The notes beneath the pieces were generated by a model. It saw only the letters and a list, made by a program, of their open reading frames with translations. It was not told where the DNA came from and made no database searches. A stretch of 64,000 bases of DNA from Acinetobacter radioresistens DSM 6976 = NBRC 102413 = CIP 103788 (GTDB lineage Bacteria; Pseudomonadota; Gammaproteobacteria; Pseudomonadales; Moraxellaceae): the NCBI RefSeq assembly GCF_006757745.1, contig NZ_AP019740.1, positions 62,001-126,000 of the forward strand. The letters run 5' to 3'. The position numbers were made by a program, and so were the translations under genes. This document shows positions 8,816 through 19,136 of the stretch, in pieces; positions within the stretch are counted from its first letter, which is position 1; each line of letters opens with the position of its first letter.

Positions 8816-10488
8816 ATCAGAATATAAAACAGACATCAGAGTTTCCCAAAAATATGCCGGCCTATCAGAAGCTGGAACAGTTGGCTGAGGCACTCAAAGC
8901 CCAGCATTTAAATGATCTATTTAAGAATGAACCAGACCGCTTCAATGATTATTCTATTCATATTGAACAGTTGACCTTTGATTATAGCAAGCATCGGGTA
9001 AATCAGGATGTTATGGAACAGCTGGTAGCATTGGCTGAACAGCAGAAGTTACCGGAATGGATTCATGCATTATTTTCTGAGCAGGAAATTAATTACACCG
9101 AGCAGCGTGCAGCTATGCACTGGGCCTTGCGGTTGCCTGAAAATGAAGTAAAACATGCTGATCTGGCAGCACAGGTCCATGAACAGTTACAGCGTATGTA
9201 TGGGCTGGTCGAGAAAATCCATGCTGGACAGTTCCGCGGCGCGACTGGTGAAGTAATACGGGATGTGGTAAACATTGGAGTAGGTGGATCAGATCTTGGT
9301 CCTCTGATGACCAGTTATGCATTAGGTGATTTCAAGGTTCAGAGCCGCAGATCTCTAGGGGTCTACTTTGTTTCCACAATTGATGGTAGTCAGCTATCAG
9401 ATCTGCTGCATCAGTTACGTCCTGAAACCACCCTCTTTATTATTTCATCAAAATCTTTTAGTACCATCGATACCCTGTCAAATGCCCAGACTGCACGGCA
9501 ATGGTTAGAAAAAGAACTCGGCCAGCATCCCCATATTTTAAAAAGTCATTTTATTGGAGTCTCTACCAAGCCTGAAAAAATGACAGAATGGGGAATCGTG
9601 CCTGAAAACCAGTTACTGTTATGGGAATGGGTCGGTGGACGCTATTCACTCTGGTCCTGTATTGGTCTACCGATTGCCCTAACCATTGGAGTTGAAGGCT
9701 TCAAACAATTTTTGGGCGGTGCTTACACAGTAGACCGGCATTTCCAGGAAGCTCCACTACATAAAAATATTCCCGTACTGATGGCTTTACTCGGGGTATG
9801 GAACAGTAATTTTCTGGAAATACAGACCCATGCCATTTTGCCTTATGATGGCCGCCTGAAATATTTTGCCTCTTATTTGCAGCAGCTGGAAATGGAGTCA
9901 AATGGCAAATCTGTACAGCGCAATAGCGAACGGGTAAATTATAATACCTGTCCTATCATCTGGGGTGAGGTAGGCCCAAATGCACAACATGCGTTTTACC
10001 AGTTGCTGCATCAGGGAACACAAGCGGTAAGCTGTGATTTTATTGCTCCAGTCAAGCGTTATAATGCTAACCAGTTTACCTATATCCAGAATGCTGAAGC
10101 TTTGGTAGAACAGCATCATCTCGCTCTGTCTAACTGTCTGGCGCAGTCGCGTTTGCTGGCATTTGGCAATGCAGCCCTGAATCAGGAAGAGTCCGCACAA
10201 CTGCCGATCTATAAGCAGTATGAAGGTAATCAGCCAAGCAGTACCCTGCTGTTACAAGAACTTAATCCATTTAGTCTGGGAATGCTGATTGCACTCTATG
10301 AACATAAAGTTTTTGTACAGTCAGTTATCTGGAATATTAACCCATTCGATCAATGGGGAGTGGAAAAGGGTAAGCAGATTGCCAACGAACTGCTCCCCAT
10401 ACTGAATCGTCAGCAGGAAAATATTTCTCAGCTGGATGCTTCTACCCAAGGTTTAATTAAAGTGTTATTAGGTCAATATTATGGCTAA
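8812..10488 (+). CDS. pgi: Glucose-6-phosphate isomerase
   Basis: Interconverts glucose-6-phosphate and fructose-6-phosphate in the cytosol, 558 aa, full length. Family signatures are clear: [11 protein letters not shown] (about residues 155-165), [12 protein letters not shown] (phosphate loop), [16 protein letters not shown], and [12 protein letters not shown] near the C-terminus with the catalytic Lys. The ATG overlaps the end of ugd by 4 bp. In this operon it links fructose-6-phosphate pools to UDP-glucose synthesis. This is the usual gpi gene of Acinetobacter K loci. Confidence 0.96.
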   Translation: MNQNIKQTSEFPKNMPAYQKLEQLAEALKAQHLNDLFKNEPDRFNDYSIHIEQLTFDYSKHRVNQDVMEQLVALAEQQKLPEWIHALFSEQEINYTEQRAAMHWALRLPENEVKHADLAAQVHEQLQRMYGLVEKIHAGQFRGATGEVIRDVVNIGVGGSDLGPLMTSYALGDFKVQSRRSLGVYFVSTIDGSQLSDLLHQLRPETTLFIISSKSFSTIDTLSNAQTARQWLEKELGQHPHILKSHFIGVSTKPEKMTEWGIVPENQLLLWEWVGGRYSLWSCIGLPIALTIGVEGFKQFLGGAYTVDRHFQEAPLHKNIPVLMALLGVWNSNFLEIQTHAILPYDGRLKYFASYLQQLEMESNGKSVQRNSERVNYNTCPIIWGEVGPNAQHAFYQLLHQGTQAVSCDFIAPVKRYNANQFTYIQNAEALVEQHHLALSNCLAQSRLLAFGNAALNQEESAQLPIYKQYEGNQPSSTLLLQELNPFSLGMLIALYEHKVFVQSVIWNINPFDQWGVEKGKQIANELLPILNRQQENISQLDASTQGLIKVLLGQYYG

Positions 10489-11500
10489 AGTTTTAGTCAC
10501 AGGTGGAGCAGGCTATATTGGCTCGCATACCTGTATAGTGTTACTCCAAGCCGGACATGAAGTAATTGTGCTTGATAATTTAAGTAACAGTTCAGAAGAG
10601 GCTTTGCATCGGGTACAACAGCTCACACAAAAGTCACTGGTTTTTATTCAGGGTGACATACGAGACCATCAGGTGCTTGAGCAGATATTTGATGAATATA
10701 AAATTGATGCCGTTATTCATTTTGCTGGGCTGAAAGCAGTTGGGGAAAGCCAGCAGGTGCCGCTGGTGTATTTTGATAACAATATTGCAGGCAGTATAGC
10801 TCTGGTTCAGGCGATGCAGAAAGCTCAGGTATATCGGCTGGTATTTAGCTCGTCTGCTACAGTCTATGACGAAGCCAATATTTCTCCTTTAAAAGAAGAA
10901 ATGCCAACAGGTATGCCAAGCAATAACTATGGCTACACCAAGCTAATGGTTGAGCAGATCTTAGAGAAACTTTCTATAGCGGATGAGCGGTGGTCTATTG
11001 CGTTATTAAGATATTTTAACCCGGTTGGGGCCCATCAAAGTGGTCAGATTGGTGAGGATCCACAAGGTATTCCAAACAATTTAATGCCGTATATTACCCA
11101 GGTAGCAGTGGGTCGCCGTGAAAAATTGTCGATCTATGGAAGTGATTATGACACGGTAGATGGAACGGGTATCCGTGATTATATACATGTGGTTGACTTG
11201 GCAAATGCCCATTTATGTGCCTTAAATAACCGTTTAAATTCACAGGGATGTCGTGCCTGGAATATCGGTACTGGTCAAGGATCTTCGGTATTACAGGTAA
11301 AAAATGCATTTGAAGCAGTGAATCAAGTCAAGATTCCATTTGAGTTTGTTCCTCGCCGTACAGGTGATGTTGCAATATCCTTTGCAGATAATTCGCGTGC
11401 AATGGCTGAATTGGGCTGGCAGCCACGATATACCTTGGAAGATATGTTAAAAGATAGCTGGAAATGGCAGCAGCAAAATCCGCAAGGTTATCATTCCTGA
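10481..11500 (+). CDS. galE: UDP-glucose/UDP-GlcNAc 4-epimerase
   Basis: SDR-family epimerase, 339 aa, close to E. coli GalE in length. It has the NAD motif [10 protein letters not shown] (residues 7-16), the Ser of FSSSATVYD, and the YxxxK pair in [11 protein letters not shown] (about residues 147-157). It interconverts UDP-Glc/UDP-Gal and possibly the N-acetyl forms; in Acinetobacter K loci this position is called gne1. SSATVYD has Asp where GalE usually has Gly, a minor change. It overlaps pgi by 8 bp and is followed by a terminator shared with convergent pgm. Confidence 0.92.
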   Translation: MAKVLVTGGAGYIGSHTCIVLLQAGHEVIVLDNLSNSSEEALHRVQQLTQKSLVFIQGDIRDHQVLEQIFDEYKIDAVIHFAGLKAVGESQQVPLVYFDNNIAGSIALVQAMQKAQVYRLVFSSSATVYDEANISPLKEEMPTGMPSNNYGYTKLMVEQILEKLSIADERWSIALLRYFNPVGAHQSGQIGEDPQGIPNNLMPYITQVAVGRREKLSIYGSDYDTVDGTGIRDYIHVVDLANAHLCALNNRLNSQGCRAWNIGTGQGSSVLQVKNAFEAVNQVKIPFEFVPRRTGDVAISFADNSRAMAELGWQPRYTLEDMLKDSWKWQQQNPQGYHS

Positions 11501-11504
11501 AAAG

Positions 11505-11535
11505 AAAAAACGGAGTCAATACTCCGTTTTTTATA
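11505..11535. terminator. Bidirectional terminator between galE and pgm
   Basis: The hairpin ACGGAGT-CAAT-ACTCCGT has an A run on its left and a T run on its right. It can end both the galE transcript (+) and the pgm transcript (-). Confidence 0.9.
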
Positions 11536-11545
11536 ATTTTTTATA

Positions 11546-12919
11546 TTAACTTCCCTGAATAAGTGCGGTCAGTTCATCAATATAGTGCAGCATCGGTCGC
11601 GCAGTCCGTTCAGCCTGGATTTCAATATTCAGGCGTAGCAAAGGTTCAGTATTTGAAGCACGAACATTGAAACGCCATTCTCCAAAGTTCAGGCTGATCC
11701 CGTCAGTCTTATCAATTTGCGGTTGTTGTGATTGATAATGTGCCAAGATATTCTCAATTGTCTTTTGAGTATCTTCAACCTTAAAATTGATCTCACCACT
11801 ACAAGGGAATTTTTCAATCATACGCTCAACCAGGCTCGATAGTGTTTGGCCGGTTTCTGACAGCAGGGCAATAATGAGTAACCATGGAATCATTCCACTA
11901 TCACAGTAGGCAAAATCACGAAAATAATGGTGAGCACTCATTTCGCCGCCATACACAGCATTGTGTTCCCGCATAACATCTTTAATAAAAGCATGACCTG
12001 ACTTGGACTGGACTGCAACACCATGGTACTGCTCGACAATATCTAGGGTATTCCATACCAGACGCGGATCATGCACAATTTTTTCACCCGACTGTTTAAT
12101 CAAAAATGCCTGTGCCAGCAATCCGACAATATAATATCCTTCAATAAACTGCCCTTTTTCATCAAACAGGAAGCAGCGGTCAAAGTCGCCATCCCAAGCA
12201 ATACCTAGGTCTGCCTGATGTTGCAGTACCGCTTGGCGGGTAACATCACGGTTTTCAACCAGAATCGGATTGGGAATACCATTCGGAAAATGCCCATTGG
12301 CCTCATGATGAATTTTAATAAACTCTACCGGTATATCTAAGGTCCGGAATTTAGTCTCAATAGCATCAATTACATGTCCGGCCGCACCATTTCCGGCATT
12401 AACGACCAGTTTAAGCAGGCGAATCTTGCCAGGTTCGATATAATTCATCAGGTGTTCAACAAACTCTGGCAGAATATTATAAGACTGGGTAGTTCCTGGT
12501 TTTTGTATCTGTGTAAAGTTTTCACTCTCAGCTAAAGCCTGAATATCTTTTAAACCCGTATCTGCACTGATGGGGCGTGCATTTTCACGGACCAGTTTCA
12601 TACCGTTATAATCCATCGGATTATGACTGGCAGTAATCTCGATTCCACCTTGTACATTTAGATGAAAAGCCCCAAAGTAAACTTCTTCGGTTCCAGTCAT
12701 ACCCAGATCCAGTACATTAACGCCGGCATCATTTAAGCCGCGAATAGTGGCCTGTTTTAGAGACTCACTGCTAAGACGAATATCACACCCCACCACCACA
12801 GTCTGAGGCTGATAAATCTGTCCATAGGCACGGCCAATTTTATAAGCAATCTCTTCATTCAGCTCTGTTCCGAGCTTGCCACGGATGTCATAAGCTTTAA
12901 AGCAGGTAAGTACAGTCAT
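11546..12919 (-). CDS. pgm: Phosphoglucomutase/phosphomannomutase
   Basis: Alpha-D-phosphohexomutase, 457 aa, interconverting hexose-6-P and hexose-1-P. Visible: the phosphoserine loop [13 protein letters not shown] (about residues 97-109), the metal-binding DGDFDRCF (about 243-250), the sugar-binding [10 protein letters not shown] (about 325-334), and the phosphate-binding [11 protein letters not shown] near the C-terminus. It reads towards galE and closes the K-locus module. In A. baumannii lldP usually follows; here the neighbour is a gene-poor stretch and then mobile DNA, so the locus boundary has been rearranged. Confidence 0.94.
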   Translation of the reverse strand: MTVLTCFKAYDIRGKLGTELNEEIAYKIGRAYGQIYQPQTVVVGCDIRLSSESLKQATIRGLNDAGVNVLDLGMTGTEEVYFGAFHLNVQGGIEITASHNPMDYNGMKLVRENARPISADTGLKDIQALAESENFTQIQKPGTTQSYNILPEFVEHLMNYIEPGKIRLLKLVVNAGNGAAGHVIDAIETKFRTLDIPVEFIKIHHEANGHFPNGIPNPILVENRDVTRQAVLQHQADLGIAWDGDFDRCFLFDEKGQFIEGYYIVGLLAQAFLIKQSGEKIVHDPRLVWNTLDIVEQYHGVAVQSKSGHAFIKDVMREHNAVYGGEMSAHHYFRDFAYCDSGMIPWLLIIALLSETGQTLSSLVERMIEKFPCSGEINFKVEDTQKTIENILAHYQSQQPQIDKTDGISLNFGEWRFNVRASNTEPLLRLNIEIQAERTARPMLHYIDELTALIQGS

Positions 12920-13370
12920 GAGTGATGATCAATTTTTATAAAGATGGATCTTATTATAGACCTTCGAAAAGTTATTCTAAGTATCAATCACTTACGCTTA
13001 CAAAAAATAAAGAACATAAAAGTAAATTAAACTTGAATATATAACCTGTCTTTAGCAGTTAAATAAAAAAAGCATTATATAAAAATTAAAGATCTTACTT
13101 ATCCATAATTCGGATAGGTTAACCTGCTGCAGCTATATTCTTATTATCCGGTAAGTCTTTATATATTTATTATAGGGCCAGTGAACATTACTCATTTTAC
13201 CAGTAGCACGGCTTCCTTGGCTAAAATGTTCTTATGACTGGTATGATTCTATACCCACAAATATATGACTTTATTAACAATACGATTTTAAGGATAGCTT
13301 ATTTTTAAACTTATAAATTTTGCTTTAGCTTTTTGATTTTAACTCAAAAACAATATATTCGATTAGCATT
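12920..13370. other. Gene-poor AT-rich spacer upstream of pgm
   Basis: About 450 bp without a credible reading frame. Its left end should carry the pgm promoter (reading minus). I see no tRNA, IS end or recognisable gene remnant in it. The lldP gene that commonly sits here in A. baumannii is absent. Confidence 0.5.
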
Positions 13371-13402
13371 AAAAAAGCCCCAAGTTCAACTTGAGGCTTT
13401 TT
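13371..13402 (-). terminator. Terminator downstream of tRNA-Gly fragment
   Basis: AGCC-CAAGT-TC-ACTTG-GGCT hairpin bordered by an A run (T run on the minus strand). It stands in the same relation to the tRNA-Gly fragment at 13409-13454 as the terminator at 40092-40127 does to the intact tRNA, so it is probably the original tRNA terminator. Confidence 0.75.
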
Positions 13403-13408
13403 AGAATC

Positions 13409-13454
<46 letters not shown>

Positions 13455-13690
13455 AGTCACCGACATAAAATACACTAAATTACATAATTGGTATGTTAAT
13501 AAACTCTATATATAACAGTTATATAGAGTTTTAATTTTGTGTGACGTAATTTAAGGTAGGGTAAGGTACTTTGATTTTTGGTCACTAATTTATTGTGATA
13601 ATCAACAATAATAACCAACATTCATATGCTTAATCTAAGAGTGTTTTACTGACTGGTATAATTTTATGATGAGAGGGGTGTTGCCTGAGG

Positions 13691-13804
13691 CTACGGTTTC
13701 TGTTTGGCCTTTTGGCGTAAGACGTACAAATATAAGCTTTCTACTTTTTCACGTGTCCATGGTGTGGTACGCAAGAATCGTAATGATGATTTAACACTTG
13801 GGTC
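13691..13804 (-). pseudogene. C-terminal remnant of a VF530/DUF2132-family protein
   Basis: On the minus strand a 37-codon open stretch reads [20 protein letters not shown] followed by VESLYLYVL and a stop. The motif PSVKSSLxFLRxTPWxREKVE is the hallmark of the small VF530 (DUF2132) DNA-binding family, about 75-100 aa when whole. The N-terminal part is missing; the frame is cut at about 13805 by the IS3/IS110 mosaic that begins at 13812. Part of a displaced host gene. Confidence 0.7.
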
Positions 13805-13811
13805 TATGCAA

Positions 13812-14163
13812 AAACTGAACCGTACCGGGTTTGTCGGAGACTTTTTTATTTAAGTTAGGCCACCTGACCTAACGGGTTAATCTTATAATCGTACATTGCT
13901 TCAAGCTCAAAAGACGATACATAACTCAGCGCATCAAGCACCATATCTGTATTCTTACGTGTTGATACTTTCCAGCCAACAATTGCACATGAAAAAACAT
14001 CAATAATAAATGTGGTTTAGACCCAATCTGAATGAGTTTTAATATACGTGAAGTCAGCGACCTGAGATACCGTCTTGGTAGTCAATCAGGTTTTGAGATT
14101 ATTCGGCTAATAAATAATCTCTTTGATAGGCAGTCTGATGTTTTAAAACGCTATAACACAGAT
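13812..14163 (-). mobile_element. IS3-family/IS110-family mosaic remnant, copy 1
   Basis: 352 bp that recur base for base (as far as compared) at 19134-19485. On the minus strand the part near 13850-14075 encodes an IS3-family OrfB integrase piece (ADFTYIKTHSDWV, a stop in place of an expected residue, then TFIIDVFSCAIVGWKVSTR and a deletion jumping to the C-terminal YVSSFELEAMYDYK). The part near 14075-14163 encodes the end of an IS110-family transposase (HQTAYQRDYLLAE, stop). Neither is functional. This copy is interrupted on its right by the IS4-family element. Confidence 0.8.
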
Positions 14164-15345
14164 CTCTGTACACGACAAATTTCATAGGATCCTTGTCCTA
14201 TCAGGCTTTTTCTTTCTTAAAATTGCTAGCACTTTCTTAAATTCTTCTTTTTTCCAAAACCAATCAAACGTAGAATAGCCATTTGAACATAGTCCAAACC
14301 GTAGCGAAATAAACTTACTGAAAGTCGTCCATGCTTCTTTATTTTTATCGCTTTTTTCCGATCATGTTGCCATTCACCTGTTAAATAGCACCAACAGAAA
14401 CTGATAGCTAGCACTGCTATCAATTTCTTGACTCGTCTAGGGTCTGTTAAACGAGTATTTTCAAGATTGAATCCACGTCCTTTGAGACAACTAAATAACG
14501 TTTCGATTTCCCAGCGTAATGCATAATCACGAATAGCAGAAGCATTAAACATAGGAGAAACAACAAGTAAAAGCTCTCCATCTTCTAATCGTAGCGCACT
14601 AATATACAGTTTCACTCGACCAACCCAAATACGTCGTTTACGACATTCAGTTTGACCAACTTGAAGATGACGAAATAAATCACTAATTTTATGATTCTTG
14701 GCTAAGTGATTGGTCACAATAAAGTTTTTTTAACACGTATACAGAAGTTAATGTCATTTTCAATTAACCATGTAAACCATTTCTCACCGATAAATTCTCT
14801 GTCTGCAAACACATTCACAATACGATCTTTACCAAAAATGGAGATAAAGCGTTGAATCAAAGCAATACGCTCTTTTGTATCTGAATTTCCACGTTTATTG
14901 AGCAATGTCCAAACAATAGGTATCGCTATTCCACGATAGACGATGGCTAACATCAAGATATTAATATCTCGTTTTCCCCATTTCCAATTAGATCTATCCA
15001 AAGTTAATTGGACTTTATCGAATGAAAATATATTGAAAATTAACTGAGAAATTTGACGATAATCGAAATACTGATCTGCAAAGAAGCGTTGTGGTATACG
15101 TCGATAAAATGATTGTGGTAAGCACTTGATGGGTAAGGCTTTAGATGCAGAAGAAAGATTACATGTCTGTTTTACAATTAATGCAAGCATAATCAGTGTA
15201 AAACATTTTGCATGTGACTTGTTCCACTTTAGATATTTGTTTAAGATGAGATGTAACTCATTGAAATGTGTCATCATATTCGTCGTCAGAAAACAAGTAT
15301 TATGCCATTATTTCAATGAGTTATCTTTTTTTGTCGTGTACAAAG
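14164..15345 (-). mobile_element. IS4-family insertion sequence, frameshifted
   Basis: About 1182 bp bounded by inverted ends CTCTGTACACGACAAA (left) and TTTGTCGTGTACAAAG (right; one mismatch). Its only gene is the split transposase 14226-15277. No clear target-site duplication flanks it: the left flank is the mosaic remnant and the right flank is unrelated AT-rich DNA. A 133-bp fragment of the same element lies at 19004-19136, so rearrangement between copies probably removed the original junction. Confidence 0.75.
14226..15277 (-). pseudogene. IS4-family transposase split by a frameshift
   Basis: Two minus-strand frames, 14714-15277 (187 aa, N-terminal part with LTLDRSNWKWG and FADREFIGEKW, the first two acidic DDE positions) and 14226-14717 (163 aa, with YALRWEIETLFSCLKGRGFN, the YREK-like signature carrying the catalytic Glu), together form one IS4-type transposase. 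They join at a run of seven A on the coding strand (T7 at 14725-14731); one more A would restore a single frame (VKKN-FIVTNHL). A sequencing or natural indel in the homopolymer, or slippage at the A7 run, could explain it. Most likely a pseudogene. Confidence 0.8.
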
Positions 15346-15657
15346 ATATTTTTTAATGATAAATAAAAAGCCTATTTTTAAAGAAATTTAGCATACGGCA
15401 TAGTGAAAACAACAATAGAGCAATTACTCAACAATAAACATTAACATCAATTATTTAGATCATATTCAATTTTAATAAAAAGACAAATGTGTATTAAAAA
15501 TAGCCATCATACGTCTATTTTTGATTACAAAATATAATGAGGGGATTGCTTCCCATTTCATACATTTTTCATATATAAAAAGACATACTATTTTTAAGGT
15601 TTTTCTAAACCAATTTTTTTACTTCATAATTTTTAACATCATAATTAAAGGTGAACC
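15346..15657. other. AT-rich leader upstream of oleate hydratase gene
   Basis: 312 bp with no reading frame worth reporting. It must contain the ohyA promoter, since the gene is preceded by an IS end in the opposite orientation, but I cannot choose a single -35/-10 pair among many AT-rich candidates. An AAAGGTG ribosome site lies just before the ATG at 15658. Confidence 0.4.
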
Positions 15658-17277
15658 ATGCAAAATAAGAAGCGCACCCCATTAGACGCGCAACAGTCCC
15701 ATCTTTGGATTATTGGTGGTGGTATCGCAGGTATGGCTGCTGCTGCATTTGCAATCCGTGATGCCAAAGTCCCTGCCAAAAATATCCATATTTTAGAAGA
15801 ACTCGATATTTCAGGTGGTTCGATGGATGGTGGACATACACCGCATGCCGCGCAAGCTTGGGTAACACGTGGTGGGCGAATGCTGACCGATGAAACTTAT
15901 TTGTGCCTATGGGACTTATTTTCCAGTATTCCATCTTTGGAAAATCCAGACATTTCGGTGCGTGAAGAATGTCGTGAGTTTAATGAAAAAGTGAAAACCC
16001 ACGCCAATGCACGGTTGATTGATGCCGAACATGTCATTGCGGATGCAGCAAAGCTTGGTCTGAATACGCTACATCGTGCACAGATGCTGCGCCTATTAGC
16101 TTCAAAAGAAGAAAAAATTGGCAGTCGCCGCATTGATGAGTTTTTTGATGAAACCTTTTTTGAAACCAATTTCTGGCGCATGTGGCGCACGACTTTCGCT
16201 TTTCAAAAATGGCACAGTGCAGCAGAGTTAAGACGCTATTTCTTGCGTTTTATTCAAGAATTGCCACGCATTCATACCTTAGCGGGTGTGAAACGTACCA
16301 AGTACAACCAATATGACTCGATGATTCTGCCCCTACAGCGTTGGTTAGTCGCACAAGGCGTCGATGTGCGTTTTGGACACTATGTCACAGATGCAGACTT
16401 CATTACCAATGCTGAAACTCAAGAACGCTACGCTTCACGCCTATATGTACAATTGCCTGAAGGCTCAGAGCAAATTAATCTGAAAGCCAATGATTTAGCT
16501 ATTTTCACTTTAGGCTCTATTACCGCAGACTCACGTTATGGCGGTAATCATGACGTGCCTGCCCTTATTCGTCATCGAGAAGATCATGGCTGGACGCTTT
16601 GGGAAACGCTGGCACAAAAAGCCCCAGACTTTGGCCGTCCAATGACTTTTTATGGCAATGTCGATGAACATAAGTGGGAGTCTTTCACTCTGACCATGAA
16701 AGATGACGTGCTACTTAAACGTATTATTGACTATACAGGCAATGAACCAGGCACAGGCGCACTCATGACTTGGTATGAGTCGGGTTGGCATTTATCCATC
16801 GTGGTTCCTGCACAGCCACACTTTGCCGACTTACCTGAAGGTTTATATACCTTATGGGGCTACGGTTTCCAAATTGACCATATAGGCGATTACATCAAAA
16901 AACCAATGTCCGAAGCCACGGGGCAAGAAATCCTAACAGAACTGATTAAACAGCTCGGTTTTGACGACATTTTAGATCATGTTTTGGCAACGACTGATGT
17001 TACTACCGCCATGATGCCATACGCCTCTGCCCTATTCGCCTGCCGTAAACCGGGGGATCGTCCACAGGTAATTCCACAAGGCTCACAAAACTTTGCTTTC
17101 CTTGGACAGTTTGTGGAAATTGAAGATGACGTGGTCTTTACTGTGGAATATTCAGTTCGTGGGGCGATGCTTGCCATTTATGAATTTTTTGGGGTGGAAC
17201 GTGAAATCCCTGAAATTTACAACGGTCTACTTGATCCCAAAGTGGGTTTAAAAGCTTTAGAAACAGTGTTCCACTAA
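15658..17277 (+). CDS. ohyA: Oleate hydratase (MCRA family flavoprotein)
   Basis: FAD-dependent fatty-acid double-bond hydratase, 539 aa, that adds water to oleic or palmitoleic acid to give 10-hydroxy acids. Family marks: the dinucleotide motif IIGGGIAGMAAAAFAIRD (residues 18-35), the HILEELDISGGSMDGG segment characteristic of myosin-cross-reactive antigens, the conserved MWRTTFAFQKWHSAAELRRY region, and QFVEIEDDVVFTVEYSVRGA near the C-terminus, which closes the FAD site. No signal peptide or membrane span, so cytosolic or peripheral. Its neighbours are IS elements on both sides, which suggests acquisition or isolation by rearrangement. A role in detoxifying host or environmental unsaturated fatty acids is inferred from the family. 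Confidence 0.93.
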   Translation: MQNKKRTPLDAQQSHLWIIGGGIAGMAAAAFAIRDAKVPAKNIHILEELDISGGSMDGGHTPHAAQAWVTRGGRMLTDETYLCLWDLFSSIPSLENPDISVREECREFNEKVKTHANARLIDAEHVIADAAKLGLNTLHRAQMLRLLASKEEKIGSRRIDEFFDETFFETNFWRMWRTTFAFQKWHSAAELRRYFLRFIQELPRIHTLAGVKRTKYNQYDSMILPLQRWLVAQGVDVRFGHYVTDADFITNAETQERYASRLYVQLPEGSEQINLKANDLAIFTLGSITADSRYGGNHDVPALIRHREDHGWTLWETLAQKAPDFGRPMTFYGNVDEHKWESFTLTMKDDVLLKRIIDYTGNEPGTGALMTWYESGWHLSIVVPAQPHFADLPEGLYTLWGYGFQIDHIGDYIKKPMSEATGQEILTELIKQLGFDDILDHVLATTDVTTAMMPYASALFACRKPGDRPQVIPQGSQNFAFLGQFVEIEDDVVFTVEYSVRGAMLAIYEFFGVEREIPEIYNGLLDPKVGLKALETVFH

Positions 17278-17357
17278 GTTTTTAATATATAGCGATAAGA
17301 GCACCTTTATGTCGCCACTATTACATAGTTTAATTTAAGCAACGTTTGAATACACGA

Positions 17358-17377
17358 GTGTGGCAGGGATGCCACAC
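17358..17377. repeat. Perfect short inverted repeat GTGTGGC...GCCACAC
   Basis: GTGTGGCAGGGATGCCACAC forms an 8-bp stem with a 4-base loop about 80 bp after ohyA. It is not followed by a T run, so it is a weak terminator candidate. The next 130 bp before the IS256 element hold no gene. Confidence 0.45.
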
Positions 17378-17541
17378 GTTATCCATCATAATAGGGATGT
17401 TATGTATGGGTAACAAAGGCTTTTGCTTTCTTTTGGCTTATCAAAAGTAAGGGTATTGCCTACACAAACACCTTTTATACTTTATTGAAAGTTGAGGCCG
17501 TGTACGCACCTAATTTTAAATTGGATAAAAAGAAAAATTAG

Positions 17542-18855
17542 GAGGGTGTAAATAATTCTGTGTAAATACAGTTTTAAAAATACTTGGTTACACGCTCTTC
17601 AAACATGATACTAAAGCGATTCATGGCAGCTTTCCAATTCTGAATAGGCATCGTCCATTTTTTGCTTGCTGCCATAATTGCTAAATATACCACCTTTTTC
17701 ACGGAATCATCAGTTGGGAAGATTTTTCTTTTCTTGGTTGCATGGCGGATAACGCTGTTCAATGATTCAATCGCATTGGTCGTGTAAATCGCTTTGCGAA
17801 TATCCATAGAGTAAGCGAAAAACGTGTTTAGATTCGACCAGTTGGCAAGCCATGACTTGCTGATTTGAGGATACTTCTCATCCCATTTTTGTCCAAATTC
17901 ATCTAAAGCCTGTAAGGCTGCGTCTTCTGTAACAGCTTGATATATCTTTTTTAAATCGGCTGTGACAGCTTTGTAGTCTTTCCAACTCACATATTTAAGA
18001 TTGTTGCGTACCATGTGAATGATACACAACTGAATATGCGTATCAGGGTAAATTGTATTAATCGCATCAGGAAACCCTTTCAATCCATCTACGCAGGCAA
18101 TCAGAATATCCTTTAAACCACGATTTTTCAGTTCTGTAAGCACTGAGAGCCAAAATTTAGAACCCTCGTTTTCTGACATCCACATACCTAATAGGTCTTT
18201 CTGTCCGTCTGTATTGACACCTAATGCCAGATATACCGCTTTGTTAATAATCGTACTATCTTGACGCACTTTCACGACGATACAATCCATATAGACAATA
18301 GGATAAAGGGCATCCAATGGTCTATTTTGCCATTCTATTACTTGTTCTTTAACTGCATCCGTCACTTTGGAAATAAGCGTTGGGGAGACGTCCGCATCGT
18401 ACATTTCCTTGAATGTGGCAACAATATCTCGTGTCGTCATGCCTTTGGCGTATAGGGATAGGATTTGGCTATCCATTTGTGTGATACGGGTTTGACTCTT
18501 CTTGATCAACTGGGGCTCAAAAGTGCCATCACGATCTCTAGGCGTGTCTAGTTCAAATTCACCATCATCAGTAAATAGCCGTTTAGTTGTATAGCCATTA
18601 CGTGTATTTTTGCCTATACGAGGGCTATTCTTCTCATAGCCTAAATGTTCAGTCAGTTCAGCATTGAGTGCAGTTTCAACGGTGAGTTTCTTTAAAGCTT
18701 TACTGAAATTATTCAGGTCAGCTTCTGTTTTTAAGTTCTTAGCAAATTCTTTTGCCAATGCCAGCATTGCTTCATCTTTCATGGTAAACACCTGTGTTGC
18801 CCCCAACAGCGTTGAGGGATAGTTTAAGCGTTTACACAGTTTTATTTACAGTCTC
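17542..18855 (-). mobile_element. IS256-family insertion sequence, intact
   Basis: About 1314 bp. Imperfect terminal inverted repeats begin GAGGGTGTAAATAAT at the left and GAGACTGTAAATAAA at the right (read inward). It is flanked by a perfect 8-bp direct repeat AAAATTAG (17534-17541 and 18856-18863), the target-site duplication length expected for this family, so it arrived by a simple, probably recent transposition. Confidence 0.92.
17574..18806 (-). CDS. IS256-family transposase
   Basis: Mutator-type DDE transposase, 410 aa. Recognisable by TPRDRDGTFEPQLIKK (residues about 87-102), the catalytic Asp in YMDCIVVKV, the second Asp in ACVDGLKGFPDAI, CIIHMVRNNLKYV, and the C-terminal YTTNAIESLNSVIRHATKKR, which holds the catalytic Glu and the family signature. 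The frame is uninterrupted and fills the element. The ATG at 18806 gives MGATQVF; an internal Met (MKDEAM) is an alternative start. Confidence 0.95.
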   Translation of the reverse strand: MGATQVFTMKDEAMLALAKEFAKNLKTEADLNNFSKALKKLTVETALNAELTEHLGYEKNSPRIGKNTRNGYTTKRLFTDDGEFELDTPRDRDGTFEPQLIKKSQTRITQMDSQILSLYAKGMTTRDIVATFKEMYDADVSPTLISKVTDAVKEQVIEWQNRPLDALYPIVYMDCIVVKVRQDSTIINKAVYLALGVNTDGQKDLLGMWMSENEGSKFWLSVLTELKNRGLKDILIACVDGLKGFPDAINTIYPDTHIQLCIIHMVRNNLKYVSWKDYKAVTADLKKIYQAVTEDAALQALDEFGQKWDEKYPQISKSWLANWSNLNTFFAYSMDIRKAIYTTNAIESLNSVIRHATKKRKIFPTDDSVKKVVYLAIMAASKKWTMPIQNWKAAMNRFSIMFEERVTKYF

Positions 18856-19003
18856 AAAATTAGATAAAACTTTATACCTCATTCGTAAATAAATTGACTA
18901 ATCAACATAGGAAAAACATCTCCACGTTTTAAATAATAGTCCGAAACTGACTAAGTGCTTTTCTATCTTTTTCTCATGATTTTAGATTTCATAAAAATTA
19001 CCT

Positions 19004-19136
19004 CTGTACACGACAAATTTCATAGGATCCTTGCCCTATCAGGCTTTTTCTTTCTTAAAATTGCTAGCACTTTCTTAAATTCTTCTTTTTTCCAAAACCA
19101 ATCAAACGTAGAATAGCCATTTGAACATAGTCCAAA
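19004..19136 (-). mobile_element. IS4-family end fragment
   Basis: Starts with the same terminal CTCTGTACACGACAAA as the element at 14164 and matches its first ~133 bp with one T/C difference seen. It then breaks off inside the transposase C-terminal codons and is fused directly to copy 2 of the IS3/IS110 mosaic, sharing the short sequence AAAC at the junction. Confidence 0.8.

Noticed and set aside
15126..15356. Plus-strand frame across the IS4 transposase N-terminus
   Set aside because: It is antisense to the transposase and lacks start signals.
14164..19136. Simple composite transposon formed by two IS4 copies around ohyA
   Set aside because: The right IS4 piece is only about 133 bp and has one end, and no target duplication is visible, so it cannot be called a working composite transposon.
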